DNA from: Notolepis coatsorum
Taxonomy: Eukaryota > Chordata > Actinopteri > Aulopiformes > Paralepididae
DNA: 64,000 nt
Direction of reading: 5' to 3'
Assembly: GCA_963971535.1 (NCBI GenBank)
Contig: OZ020593.1
Span: 41,695,766 to 41,759,765, forward strand
Positions 1 through 11,061 of the stretch are shown here, piece by piece. Made by a program: the position numbers and the translations under genes. Within the stretch, counting starts at the first letter, position 1. Each line of letters opens with the position of its first letter. The notes below the pieces were generated by a model. It saw nothing but the letters and a program-made list of their open reading frames with translations. It searched no databases and was not told the DNA's origin.

Positions 1-1276
1 TACTTCTATCACAACAATTGATTGAGAATCCATATTTTCTTCTCTCAAGACACTCTTTACTGGTCTGAGTTTGACAACTTTCTTTTCTTTTCCAAATCAT
101 TTATCTATATATTCCATGGCTTCTAGATCGTTAATATTCAAAATTCAGAAAAATTCACATGGCTCTCATTATATTTGTGTTGTACTCTCTATTACTAGAC
201 CAATGTCTCAAGTTCAACACAATACTCCACCACCCTTTGATGTGGAATACCATTCTAAACATCATACCTCCGTTCCTGGACAGCTCCCTCGGGCCGGACA
301 GCCAGTACTGACGAGAGCCCTCCTCCAACAGATCCTACACGCAACAAATCACAGTCACCTTTAAACACACATACGCTCTGCCAGCCTCTACCAAGCCGTC
401 AGAGTCCCCCACAAGCCAATTATAAATTGCACATGTCCACACCCTACACAAAGGCTATTTGGCCAATGGCGACCAAAACCTACTGAGCTTATCAATGTAC
501 AGAGAATCATGTTTTCCAACACTCCACCAATCGCGACACAACCCCCAGATCCTAGATCTGGATTCTTAATGAGCGGAGAACAAAACCATGAACCAGCTCT
601 AGTCCATTCACATTGTTCTCAGTCCATTGTATAGACATATATTACCAGTCCCGCTGTGTCGTCACCATCCTCCGTTCCTAAGAAAAAAATTAAGAAAAGA
701 AACAAAACAAAGAAAAACCGCCCAAAACAATAATTGAAAACAATAATCAAAATTTGTGAGCATCGCTTTTTCAACTCACTCCTAGAAACAAAATTAACCT
801 ATCATCTAGGGGCGTAACCCCCCCTGTATATACTAAGAAACAAAATGAAAAAATCAAAAGAATAAACAAAATGAAAACTTCCGGCCTAAGGCAGAAATTG
901 CCTATAGAAAACTAGGAAATAAAAAAATAAAACGAAATATACTTCTAAATCCAATATTCATGATTGTTAATGCCCATCTATCAATATCATAAAACCTAGG
1001 AAAGACTATGGGTCTTCTTAATTTCTCAATCATGCATTCCACCCTTTGACCAAACTGATTATTGATCAAGCATGGATAATTACTATTGATCACTAGCTGA
1101 CGCAGTGTCACATCATTTCTCTGTCTAATATTAAATATCTAATATTAACTGTTTAACCTAGTTCAGAGTCCACATGACCACAAAAGCCATATATATTTTT
1201 ATTCTATTTTTATTCTAATCAGCAGTATATATTTTTTATTCAATTCATTTTCATTTTTAATACCTATCTATATTCT
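1..1276. other. Unassigned AT-rich sequence
   Basis: I recognise no gene here. The stretch is AT-rich with many short A and T runs. The one plus-strand frame of about 97 codons (71-364) shows no domain and no codon structure I trust. On the minus strand the right edge lies just downstream of a gag-like frame, and an AATAAA polyadenylation-like hexamer occurs a few bases after its stop, so part of this stretch could be its 3' untranslated region or LTR. Confidence 0.4.
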
Positions 1277-1906
1277 TTATTCTGCCGGCGGCCTCTGCAG
1301 ACATGACCTTTGAAAATGACCTATCAGTCCACAGATCCAGCAAACCTGTCTTTGTTCCCTCGGTTGTGGGGCCCTGTGGGCCCCCCGCCTGTAATCGGAT
1401 GGTCCTGGGTTCATCGGGCCCAGAGTCTGTCCTTGCTCTCTGCCATTACCTCCATGGCTCTCACCTCTGACAGTCCCTTCCTGGTTTCGCCCCCCTTGAG
1501 CCTGTTCTGGGGAGAAAACCACATACCTTTCTCGTTCAGCCACTGTCCTTTGAGCCTGCTGTTGGGAGGGGTCTGGACATTCACCCCGCCCGAGGCTCTC
1601 AGCACCCTGTCGAGGCCCCGCCCCCTGTCTGGGCAACGGGGCACAGGGCATTGCTTGATCACGGCGGCCTAATTCCGACGCCCGAAGCATGACCTCAGTC
1701 ACTGTACCATCTAGCAGTACATTCTTTCTCGCCAGTTCTTGCTCCAGCCTCTGCGTCTCGTGGGCGGCTTGACCAATCTCCAGCTGTGTCTTCATCAGGT
1801 CTCGATGAACTGCCTCATGTCGTTCGAACCCTGCTATAAACGCTCTCTGTTGTCTATAGGTCGACGCCTCTTCCCCCATCTCAGCGCTGGCGGTCTGGCG
1901 TCCCAT
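1277..1906 (-). pseudogene. Gag-like frame, zinc-knuckle C-terminal part
   Basis: This 209-codon frame is rich in Gln, Arg and Glu. It has a helical, probably coiled-coil stretch at about residues 35-75 and ends in a CCHC zinc knuckle of the form CX2CX4HX4C (CWICGLIGHFQRSC) a few residues before the stop. Such knuckles bind nucleic acid in nucleocapsid proteins of LTR retroelements. The reading frame stays open upstream of the listed Met towards 2,010, where a LINE fragment interrupts it. That upstream sequence resembles part of the neighbouring frame at 2,558-3,066 (both have PCPG, QHQ and ERRGP blocks), so the two may be parts of one gag with an internal duplication. No protease or reverse transcriptase follows within the window. 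I cannot name the family; a domesticated gag is possible but unsupported. Confidence 0.5.
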
Positions 1907-2019
1907 CGCTGGGCCCCGCCTCTCCTCTTGGCTCTGGTGCTGAGGGGGTCCTGGACAGGGGGAGCTTGCGGGCTGTGGGCACTGTTCTCGATACCGACCT
2001 TGGTTTTGCCTGTATCCGC

Positions 2020-2557
2020 CTCTTAATAATCTTAATCTTAATCTTAATCTTAATAATGAAAGACCCTCACCACCCCAATAACAGCCTGTTTCAGCTGCTG
2101 AGGTCAGGCAGACGCCTGCAAATCCCAGCTACTAGGACAGAGCGGCTTAGGCTCAGCTTCTTCCCCCAGGCCATCAGAGCCATGAACAATGTACATTGAG
2201 TGCTCAGAACATTGAACTGTCCACACACAAGCACACATGAACACACACACGACACGCACACACACACGCACACTTATGGCCAAAGGAAAGGACACTTTAA
2301 ATTAGAATAACAGGAACAGTGTATTGCACTACCAAAGCTAACTAGCATGTCACACATGCGCTGTAAATAACTATGTACAGATACCGAGATGTCACTCCAT
2401 GTTACCTGCTACCTGTTACTGCACAATGTTGTTTCTTCTTTTGATTCTATTATATGTACCACTGTATTGCACATCGTTGCGGGCAAGACCACCCGCATTT
2501 CATTGTATACCTGTATGCCGTGACAATTAAAACTCTTGACTTGACTTGACTTGACTT
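2020..2557 (+). mobile_element. 5'-truncated LINE 3' end with TTGAC tail
   Basis: The frame ending at 2,199 encodes the C-terminal signature of CR1/L2/Rex1-type ORF2 proteins (a SGRR block, then RTERLRLSFFPQAIRAMNN). A short 3' untranslated region with a CA-rich patch follows, ending in about four TTGAC repeats at 2,537-2,557. Tandem-repeat tails of this sort are usual for these LINEs. The last 120 bases recur at 48,290-48,407, which defines the same family. The element is inserted in the minus-strand gag-like gene. The left junction is blurred by a CTTAAT repeat at about 2,023-2,055. Confidence 0.7.
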
Positions 2558-3066
2558 CGTTTGAGCGCCCATCGGGGGACTCCTTTTCCGGGTTGAACGT
2601 CCTGATCACAGTCCCTCGATGTATGTCCGAGATTCCCGCACCTCCAGCACTCAAATGGCCGAGCTCTGGATCCAACTCTGGCCCTCGCTGACTGGCTCCT
2701 CGTCACCGGGCCACGTCTCTCAGTTTGGTGCTGATGTTGGGGGTGGGGGAAACCTGGGCAAGGGACACTGGTGGTCTGTAGAAACTGTTCGTGTATTATC
2801 CCATACCTGCTGTCGGTCTCTGTTCCAGCCGTACGGCCAGAGTCAACTCCCTGGGACTGCTGCAACAACATCGCTCTCCTCAGTTGCTTTCTTTGTCTCT
2901 TGGTTAAATTGCAGTCACCTGTAAGGGACACTCCAGCGTGGATCGGCTCTGGTAAAACAGTTGTCTCTGGTTCTCTCTCCTCAAAGGCCCCCTGTGTCGG
3001 AGTTAAAGACATTATTTCCAGTCCCTCCATCACGCTCGTCTCATGAGGGGAATCAGTCATATTCAA
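2558..3066 (-). pseudogene. Gag-like frame, N-terminal part with zinc knuckle
   Basis: The open frame starts at the Met at 3,066, after an in-frame stop, and runs about 170 codons to the LINE junction; its last residues (SQVKSSQ) are LINE tail read backwards. It contains an acidic N-terminus, a basic patch (KRQRKQLRRA, about residues 57-66), and a CCHC knuckle (CWRCGNLGHTSRDC) at about residues 139-152. A segment before the knuckle resembles the sequence just upstream of the 1,277-1,906 frame, suggesting an internally duplicated gag with two knuckles. The LINE insertion separates the two halves. No family assignment is possible from sequence alone. Confidence 0.5.
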
Positions 3067-5282
3067 ATCAGGTTAACGTCACTGCTCAATTCGGTCAATG
3101 AAAAGTTATCGGCATGCCCCCACCATTGGCCTGACTACTGTTGGCCATTTTTATATTGCTTCTATTTATTATACTATGGGTTAATGAAATAGACTAATTG
3201 TCAACTCTCGTTTTCGTTATCTTATTTTTTCTTCTAATTGCTCCTATCTAGCTGGTGAACCCATTCACACTTCGCTCTCATACACTCAAATTTTACCGTT
3301 TGGAAAGCAAGTTTCTCTGTACTTCACCCTATTTTTACAACCTTGAGTTAAATTCACTCACACTGGCAGAGTTATTGGTGCAGACAGGAATTGACAAAAC
3401 GCTTAGTTATACTATCCAGACTTTAACAGTCAATTGTTCCCCTGTTGGCGTTTGGAATCGTCAGCACTGCTTCTGTCCGCCCTCGAGCAGCTGTGAAGAA
3501 AGAAAGAAAAAAACATACACTTAATTTAGCAGTGGCATTTCCCTTTCACAATCCATCATTATCTTTAAGCATGGAATGTCGGGCATCCTCTATACTAATA
3601 TCACTTTAGAGAGCGTTAGTGAAATCTTCTTTTGAATTTTAACGACACGGCCTTAGCTGTGTTCTGTCTGTTGTCTTCATCGGAAAACTGGATCTTCCAA
3701 TCCCTTTGTCGTGTATCTGCATCACATGACTCTGGGGAACACTATTTCGCATCAGCCTCTTCCGTCTGTTGATCAATCAGAAATTGTTATTCACAGCCTA
3801 TCATTTCTAAACACTTGTGCTGGATATGGTAATTTGGATATGGTAATTTAATTGATTAAAATCGCTTCTTCCACTTAATGAATTTGTAATTCCTTTCTCA
3901 TAAAATATTCTAAATCTTATTGCTCTTCAAATGACTATGTGTATATGTAATTCTAACATTTCCTTCTATGTGTAGCTGTATTTATTTCTATCTGAGAAAG
4001 TCTAACATTGTATTCCTCTCATATATCGCTTTTTACATCACAGTATTCGCATAATTTATTCATAATTCCTACTCATTCCCCCCGTTTCAACACCTTAACC
4101 TTAGGTGTTAAAACAACACGCTTTCAACTCACGAGGAATTAAATAAATTTTCAGTGACTTATATCACAGAATCCCTGTGGCTTGGATCAGTGTCCCACAA
4201 CCTGTTCATTAAACTACAGGTGCAGACACTATCCCCATATTGAAATCCCTGCAGACCAATGATACCCCACTGGTCCGCCATCCGCAGCCCATGGCATCCC
4301 TCCCAGTTTGCAACCTGGAAAGCGAAACCCCGGGCTCCCCACACAAGGATATTCAAAATTCACACAACTTTCAAACACAGCACCTCAGATTCAAATTAAC
4401 AACAGCAAACACCCACACCTAAATATCCACACATAATATGACTTAATGCGCGCTGTGTGGCAGCGAGCTATGACGCAGCGCACACATGACGCCTCCACGT
4501 TAATGCGCGCAGTTAGACAGCGAGCTACGACACAGCTGTCTACCGCCACGACGTCCGCGGTCCTCAGTAGGGGAGTTGGGAGCTGGTACCCCCGTTGAAA
4601 TGAGAAAAAAATTACAGCTTAAAAAATTGTACACACATACAACCGTGGCAGGCGAAAATCCTACCACCGAACCACCATGCATAACAAACCCTAGCACGCC
4701 CCCTCCATCATACGCCTTGTTCTTCCATCAACATCGCAAATGCAGGTGCAGCCGAGCAGAGCGACCCCTCATACGCAGGTCCATCTGCGTAGAGAGTCCC
4801 AAACACAACCTCAAAGCACACTCTGACTTACGGCCCACCATCATGAACGCCACACAAAAGACACTGACACGGAGTCTACCGTGTTGCCCCGTGTCAGCAG
4901 CGCTTTACTTCTCCGTTAAATCAAGGGACCGGAAGGTGGCCGGAGACCTGGAGAGAGCCAGAGAGTACGGCCCCACCGAGCTTGTACCATTGTAAACTCG
5001 CACACTTAACCCAGTCTAACTCAGCTGCACACCTAACCTGCATGAGTCACTAGGCCCACCCAACCAACTCAACAACGAGGGAGAGTGAGAAGGAGAAGGG
5101 GGGAATATGAATGAGCGCATCACTGTATCACATCGCACCCCTAATGCACACCAGTGCCATCCCCATTTGCACTTAAACCACACCTCCACACTCCCTATCA
5201 CATCGCCCCCATATTAATACCGTAACCGAACACAAAATAGAGAGTCAACTCCGAGCTCAACGCCATCCCCGTGACAAGGGAG
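3067..5282. other. Unassigned; possible leader or LTR of gag-like element
   Basis: There is no convincing coding region. Bases 3,100-4,130 are AT-rich. Bases 4,440-5,000 are CpG-richer and contain an approximate 60-bp direct repeat at 4,443-4,500 and 4,500-4,560 (both begin TTAATGCGCGC and contain CAGCGAGCTA). The plus-strand frame at 4,576-4,995 has no recognisable domain. LTR or leader sequence of the minus-strand gag-like gene is expected to lie here, but I could not place boundaries. Confidence 0.35.
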
Positions 5283-5293
5283 GAAAAAGAGAG

Positions 5294-5335
<42 letters not shown>

Positions 5336-5466
5336 GGTGGGGAGAGAGGGGGAGGGAGGGCAGGAGAGAGAGAGAGAGGGAGGGAGAGAGAGGGAGGGAG
5401 AGAGAGAGAGAGAGGAGGGAAAGAGGGGGAGGGAGGGCGGGAGGGAGAGAGGGGGAGGGAGGGCGG

Positions 5467-5498
<32 letters not shown>

Positions 5499-5504
5499 GG
5501 GAGG

Positions 5505-5538
<34 letters not shown>

Positions 5539-5695
5539 GAGGGAGGGAGAGAGAGGGAAGGAGAGAGAGGGAGGGAGGGCGGGAGAGAGAGAGAGAAAGG
5601 GAGGGAGGGGAGGCGGTGAGGGGGGGAGAGGGAATGGAAGAACGGGAGAGGGGAAGAGGGAGAGAGAAAGAGAGAGAGGTGGAGAGAGAGGGAGA
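5283..5695. repeat. GA-rich purine microsatellite, about 410 bp
   Basis: An almost pure purine tract of GA dinucleotides with GGGA and GGGC interruptions. It is long enough to create spurious Arg/Glu/Gly-rich (plus) and Ser/Pro/Leu-rich (minus) open frames that should not be annotated as genes. Long purine tracts like this can adopt triplex DNA. Confidence 0.95.
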
Positions 5696-5927
5696 TACCA
5701 GACTCTACTACACTATCAACCACTACTACTGCTTAACAATTTAACCTCACTATCAAACTAACCTTAACTCTAACGTCAGTACATTAAAAGAAAAACCTCC
5801 CGTGTGTGAGTCCAACCCTAAAACCAAAAGCAGCTTTGAATGGAAACTTAACCTGGCCTCTGCCGCCTACTGCATTCCTAAACAAACACCACCTTTCCCC
5901 CAAAAATGGACGTCCGGCGCCCCTACT

Positions 5928-6376
5928 CAAGATGGCCGCTTTACCGCGAGATATCCCGAGAGTCTCGTCATGCTATGTCGTTAGCACAGGTAGCTTAGCA
6001 TATTAGCTTCGTTAGCTTTAGCTCAGCACAGGTAGCCAGCACGTCCACACACTCCACTCACCCCTATGACGTCATCAACCGGCGACCACTCAGCAACATT
6101 AGTTCCGTTAGCGCGGCTAGTTAACATTAGCTTAGCTTCAACCACGACACCGTAATAACGTCCCCAACGGCATATTGTCCCGTTTTGCCGCGCGGGCCGA
6201 CACATCGCAATGTTAGCGCAGCACCGCTCCACCCTACAACAGAACTCTAATCCCCTCAAAACGCCAGTGTACAGATTTAATAAAAAAAATAAAAACATTA
6301 CAACACACATAGGCCATCTCAAACACTAGCTTGACCCCACCGCCATTGTTTTAGCAGTGCCCAGGACGACTTCCGG
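5928..6376. promoter_or_regulatory. CpG-rich stretch with promoter-like motifs
   Basis: Several motifs typical of TATA-less vertebrate promoters cluster here: AAGATGGCCGC (YY1-like, 5,929), a perfect CRE palindrome TGACGTCA (6,067), CCGCCATTGTT (YY1-like, near 6,336) and ACTTCCGG (ETS, 6,369). Runs of GTTAGC and TTAGCT also occur. No first exon could be identified on either side, and the motifs are short, so this is tentative; it could be a remnant promoter inside a repeat. Confidence 0.25.
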
Positions 6377-6761
6377 GTCACACTCTCCGCCCCAGTTGAT
6401 TTCTTTTTACATTAAACAATTACCTTAAATCCACCGAATTCGAAATTTCTAATGTACATTACATATCCCAGTGACCCCAACACACTCGCGATCTACACTA
6501 TACACTCGACACCACGACGCCCCATCCACCATTAGCTTCGGTCGCCTCCGTGGCTAACGTAGCAGCTAATCTGCTACGTCCGATAGCCTCAGCTAAAACG
6601 GCGTCTTTCATTAAATTTCCCTGCGGTCGTTAGTCACCAGAATTTCATAATAATACAACAATAATCTCTTATGTTTTGTCAGTCATTCCTAACCTCTAGC
6701 AGACACTCAAACATACATATTAGTGCAACACATTCGCTTAGATACAACACAAACCTCCATT
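6377..6761. other. Unassigned
   Basis: No coding frame, terminal repeat or known family was recognised here. The stretch contains more GCTAAC/TTAGCT words like the preceding region. Confidence 0.4.
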
Positions 6762-6868
6762 CAGATTCACATTCTATGCTACTTTTTTCAATAGCTCCCG
6801 CGCGGCCATTTTGTTAAGATTCACATTTCATGTTACTTTTTTCAATAGCTTCCGCGTGTCCATTTTCA
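6762..6868. repeat. Two-copy tandem repeat, about 55 bp unit
   Basis: Two adjacent copies each contain AGATTCACATT, TGTTACTTTTTTCAATAGCT or a close variant, then CCGCG and CCATTTT. They differ at several positions, so the duplication is not recent. Confidence 0.75.
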
Positions 6869-7120
6869 ATTTGCTTAAGAGCTCTAGTACACTACATACG
6901 CATTGAATGTTTAGTTTACAAACAGCACATTGAAACGAATCGTTATTAAGTACTCTTTATTCACAGATTTGCCGTGACGAAAACGTGTACCGAAATATGT
7001 TCCAAAGTCTAAGCTTCGGTGAGGCCCCCCTCCGCATACTTTTTCCCACGTTATATATCTCGCGACCTGTAATGCTTACAGAACCATTTTGACTCCCCTT
7101 CTTTACACACATCCGACTAT

Positions 7121-7525
7121 GACCACCCCGCCCAGTGAAGCCCGGCACTAACATCCCACCCGGCATTCCAACACCAGACTATTGAGGCAATCATACATTT
7201 CTCACCATGCACCCATCCGGAAAATACGACTTAGGTTTAGCCATTAACCGGAAATGCACTCCACCACGCGTTCCAACACCGAACTTTATTGAGGCCTTCG
7301 ATCAACGACCATCTTGTTCAGTGAAGCCCGGCGCTGCCAATTTGCGAGTTGTACCATCCTAAGACGTCCCCGCTTGCCCATTGGATGCAGTCCAATATGA
7401 TTCTGCGCGCTACGCACCCCATCGATCTCCCTCCTCGAGAGACACTACGACCACCTCGCCCAGTGAAGCCCGGCACTAACAACCCACCGGGCATTCCCAC
7501 ACCAGACTATTGAGTCATACATTTC
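7121..7525. repeat. Dispersed direct repeats with AGTGAAGCCCGGC core
   Basis: A block of about 70 bp at 7,121-7,190 recurs at 7,443-7,525 (CGCCCAGTGAAGCCCGGCAC, then CCGGCATTCC and ACACCAGACTATTGAG). A shorter copy of the core lies at 7,318-7,333. Spacing of about 325 bp suggests a duplicated larger unit. The family is unknown. Confidence 0.65.
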
Positions 7526-7584
7526 TAATGCAACCCCCGTTCGACCTGAACGCCTCGTACTTTCATTCATCACGGCCCGTATTC

Positions 7585-8195
7585 ACTCACCTGATCTCTT
7601 TGTAGATTCGCAGGAGACTGTCGTGATGAGTCTCCCAGGCACCGATTAGCCGAGAGTCAGAAAAAAATTCTTGGCGCATCAGGACAAGGGTCAAGGCACC
7701 ATTTGAAGTTACAAGGGTGAATGGTTCTGTTCTGATAACCAGAACCAGCTTACTGCGGTACTCTGCGTTGTGATTTGTCCGTCCTATTTCCCTTGTACTA
7801 CTTTCAAAGACCATGAAACTGGCCTTGCTTCACGGCGACTATGCAGGAGAATGAAGAGGAGAATGTAGTTATTTCAAAAGTAGTGGTTTTATTAAAATCC
7901 ACAAAGTTATACAAAAATGATCTGTTTCAATTAAAATAAAGAACGCTATAGTCGGATCACTAGACACTATGCCGTCTGCGATCCAAACTAGACTAAGAAA
8001 GTAGATTAAAGAATGGTAGTTGTTGAGTTGTCTTTGTTCTCTGTTGGTAACAAAGAGGATTCTGTTCTCGTTCTTCTCCGTGTGTTCCTTTGTTCCTGCT
8101 GCCGCTCCTCTGTGTGAAGGTGGGTGTGTTCCTGTGTTGGTTCCGTTTTTCTTGTGTCCCCTCCCCGCTCAGCCTGTCCCCTTTTATCAATGAGC
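7585..8195 (-). other. Possible first exon or LTR-like transcription unit
   Basis: Read on the minus strand there is a TATA-like GATAAAAG near 8,185, an AATAAA near 7,890, an open frame of 75 codons from 7,814, and a strong splice-donor match (CAG then GTGAGT) at 7,593-7,585, right at the end of that frame. This order could be an LTR promoter driving a spliced transcript or a host first exon. I do not recognise the protein and found no LTR partner or acceptor, so this is a weak call. Confidence 0.22.
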
Positions 8196-8780
8196 CGGGA
8201 GTGTCTGCATGATGTCACAGGAGTGACGTCAAGAAGATGTTTTCCTCCAATCACGGGCTCTCTATGTTTGAATTTGAACTAAGGGCTGTCCTTTGGAGCC
8301 CAATAGCGGTTCTCCTTTGTTTCCAATCAAAGAATAGCTTTCCTGTCTAAATTTACTTTATAGTTTTGTTTTATAATTCAAGATGTATATTTTTGAATCA
8401 GGGATCACCAGATGAACACATAGATACCATTTTTTACTCAAAACAGCTTTATACTTGACCAGAATCACAGTCTTTTATCATTAATTCCACTTATATAGTT
8501 TTCTAATCATATTCTTTTAACTTAAATCAATATCTATTTTATACAGTTATTATTCAGCACTTTGAGTATTTTCCAATGTAGTTCAGAAGTGGCTTAATTT
8601 CAAACTCTGTGATTCTTAATCATAAACATTGCATATTTCATATCATTAGATTCAGGATTATTACCACAACATCACAGGAATATTTGCAGTTCATTGTAAG
8701 CTAATTTAAGTATAGAAACAGACATTTGAAAGTGTACTTGAGTTACTGAAATAGTGAATCCTAGTCCCTCCTCTGCAGCT
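8196..8780. other. Unassigned flank of hAT element
   Basis: AT-rich sequence without recognisable coding or terminal repeats. It contains a CRE-like TGACGTCA half near 8,223. It is the insertion target of the hAT element that follows. Confidence 0.4.
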
Positions 8781-8788
8781 GTTCCAAC

Positions 8789-9986
8789 TAGGGATGGGTA
8801 TCGTTAGGATTTTATCGATACTACTACTCTTATCGATACTGCTTAACGGTTCGGTACTTTATCGATACTCTTATCGGTTCTTTTTGGTTCTTTTTTTGCA
8901 AGAAAAAAAGACAATTAATTAAGAACAGAATCAACATTGCTTTATTATTTATAAATACAACTTTATAAATAAGTATTATAAATAAATATAATTTCTTCAG
9001 CAACAGCAGCAGCAATGTTCTTTTATATAACTTTATAAATAAATATAATAAATTAATATAATTTCTTCAGCAACAGCAGCAACAATGTTTTAAATGTGTC
9101 TGACTCTGAATTATAGACTTTTTATAATAAACAACAAATGCAAAAGGCTAACAGAACTGTGACACTGGTTCACCCTATCCTCTGTCATCCTTCCTCTAGC
9201 TGCTAGGGATAAAGGACTTTGGGTGGTGGAGGGAGGATGTGTGGTGGCCCTGGGCTCACTGGCCTGGGACATAGTGGCTGACGCCTCAGCTTGACGATCT
9301 ATAAAAAGTTTAGATTGTAGTATTTGTAGCTAAACAATTGTTTTGTTTATTAGCCTATTTGTAATAATTCGTTATTAGCCTAGGCAACTCCGTATCTTGG
9401 CTTACGGTTACGGCTGCAGTGGATGCAGATGGAACACTGCGCGCAAGGCAGTCGAATACGCGCATTTCTGCACACTAATATCATGTTTTGCCAACAGATG
9501 TTTTGATAAATTGATTTGCTCGTATTGCCACCCTTACTGGCAAATGTTTTGTTGCACTTGTGGCAACGTGCATTGTCGGCATTGACCCTTGTAAAGTATA
9601 TCCATACTTTAGAACGCTTCGCTCTATCCGCCATGATCACGACTCGGTGCATGCAGAGCTGCTGTCTGTGTGCAGAGCGCTATAGCACGGGGCGTCGGGG
9701 ACTTTCATTAAGGAGTACCCGTATGTAGTACCCGGATGTCTATGTGTAGCACTAGCGAGCGACTCGCGAGGAGTGTGTGTAATAATTGACTCGCTGGCTG
9801 CGGCTCGCTTCTCGTGCAGAGACAGAGAGGATCGTTCGCAACTTTTAAATAATAATAATAATAATAATAATAATTTCTCTAGAGTATCGATAGCAGTACC
9901 GAGGACGTCAGAGCTTATAAATACTCCGGTATTTTCTAATATAGTACCGGTTCCCGTTTAAAACCGGGGTCCGGGGGGCATCCCTA
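8789..9986 (-). mobile_element. Non-autonomous hAT transposon, 1,198 bp
   Basis: The ends are TAGGGATGGGTATCG and, inverted, TAGGGATGCCCCCCG, sharing an 8-bp perfect terminal inverted repeat. They are flanked by the exact 8-bp duplication GTTCCAAC at 8,781-8,788 and 9,987-9,994, diagnostic of hAT. Subterminal ATCGATA words are repeated at both ends. The interior keeps only a BED zinc-finger remnant; the catalytic domain is absent, so movement would depend on a transposase made elsewhere. An (AAT)n run lies at 9,847-9,875. The clean TSD suggests moderate youth. Confidence 0.92.
9430..9652 (-). pseudogene. BED zinc-finger remnant of hAT transposase
   Basis: From the Met at about 9,631 the frame reads a typical BED-type DNA-binding domain start: SKVWIYFTRVNADNARC, then CHKCNKTFASKGGNTS with the CX2C pair. 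The histidine half of the finger (HLLAKH) lies in a different frame, at about 9,478-9,510, so a frameshift splits the domain. BED fingers sit at the N-terminus of hAT transposases (ZBED-like) and bind DNA. Everything after the finger is missing. This copy cannot make active transposase. Confidence 0.8.
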
Positions 9987-9994
9987 GTTCCAAC

Positions 9995-10632
9995 ATGTCG
10001 TGCTCACAGGGCCAGTTTAACAGATAACAGATATGTGACTCTCCCTCTATTGTCTTCTTGTTGCCAACAGTTGTATGTAAATCTACCTTGTTGTGAGCCC
10101 AAGTCTCTGTAAACACACACAATCTATGAGCTAAGTCACTCTAGTCAAATCAGGTTTATTTGATCTCCAACTGTTACACTTTGACTGTTTCTATAAGACT
10201 AAACACATGATAATGATTAGTTACTGAATTCCTTAACCCAAGGTAACAGACATCCTTTTCTCTTATCTATTTGAACACAAGTTTCAGGCAGAATGTAGCT
10301 TTGAGGGTTTTTGCAACCTAGTGATCTTTCACGACTTGCAGAGGACAGCTGTCTTCTGACCTTCTGTGCTTAAACCTTTTCTTTTAGGAACATTTTAGGA
10401 TTTATGGTTATCAATAATACTACACCAGCTCACACCAGCCCCTGTCAATCATCTGACTTCTGGATTTACTTTTTTATTTCTCTTATTTTTTGGTATTATC
10501 TCCCACAAACCTGAATGTTATTGCCATAAAACAGAACGCAGTTAGTTTCTCTACCTTTCTGTGAACGTCTTGCAAAAAACGGTGTTGCAATATGATGAAA
10601 AATGGTGGAGAAATTTACATTATAAAAAAGAT
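9995..10632. other. Unassigned
   Basis: No gene or repeat boundary was recognised. It is moderately AT-rich; TGTTACAC and CAACTGTTAC words occur but do not form LTR pairs that I can see. Confidence 0.4.
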
Positions 10633-10932
10633 GGCAGAATTCAGTACTGTATTTACAAAACCTTCTGTTTAATCATCTTCCCTTTATTCATTTGCTTAGA
10701 TTTATCAGGTCTGGTAAATTTTAGCATGGTGTTATTCACAGTCAAAGATACAATTTTTTTTAAATGGAATTGATATTCTCCTTTGGTTCATTACAATTTA
10801 CTCAAGCCTAGTAACAGACACACTATTTCTGACACTGATCCATATATGTCCCTAGATTCAGATACCAAGAACATGGCCATTTAAAAAAAAAAAAAAAATT
10901 GTATTCTACGTCCTTATGGAATGAGTGACATA
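10633..10932 (+). repeat. Fragment of the hAT MITE seen at 27,003-27,825
   Basis: Two blocks are shared with the longer element: 10,633-10,803 matches about 27,155-27,315 (GCAGAATTCAGTACTGTAT, GCATGGTGTTATTCACAGTC) and 10,829-10,932 matches about 27,540-27,685 (CAGATACCAAGAACATG, ATTCTACGTCCTTATGGAAT). The terminal inverted repeats are not present here, so this is an eroded piece. The family A LINE insertion carried by the longer copy is absent here. Confidence 0.75.
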
Positions 10933-10989
10933 AAAAAAAAAGTAAAAGAAAAAAAATTATAATAATTCTTTTATTTTTTATTTTTTTTA

Positions 10990-11061
10990 TGGATGGAAGA
11001 GCCGCACATTGACGGGCAAAGAGCCGCATGCGGCTCGCGAGCCGTGGGTTGGCCACCCCTG
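10990..11061 (-). mobile_element. One end of a hAT element (CAGGGGTGGCCAACC type)
   Basis: Read on the minus strand from 11,061 the sequence starts CAGGGGTGGCCAACCCACGG and continues with GCGGCTC repeats, a layout typical of one hAT terminus. I did not find the partner terminus with a matching 8-bp duplication, so the element is truncated or its other end has diverged. Confidence 0.55.

Noticed and set aside
5214..5744. Long Arg/Glu/Gly-rich (plus) and Ser/Pro-rich (minus) open frames
   Set aside because: They are translations of the GA microsatellite in both directions and have no unique sequence.
7840..8672. Solo LTR on the minus strand (TGTTGTGGTAAT start near 8,672)
   Set aside because: TATA and AATAAA are present, but I found no matching end with CA and no 5-bp duplication.
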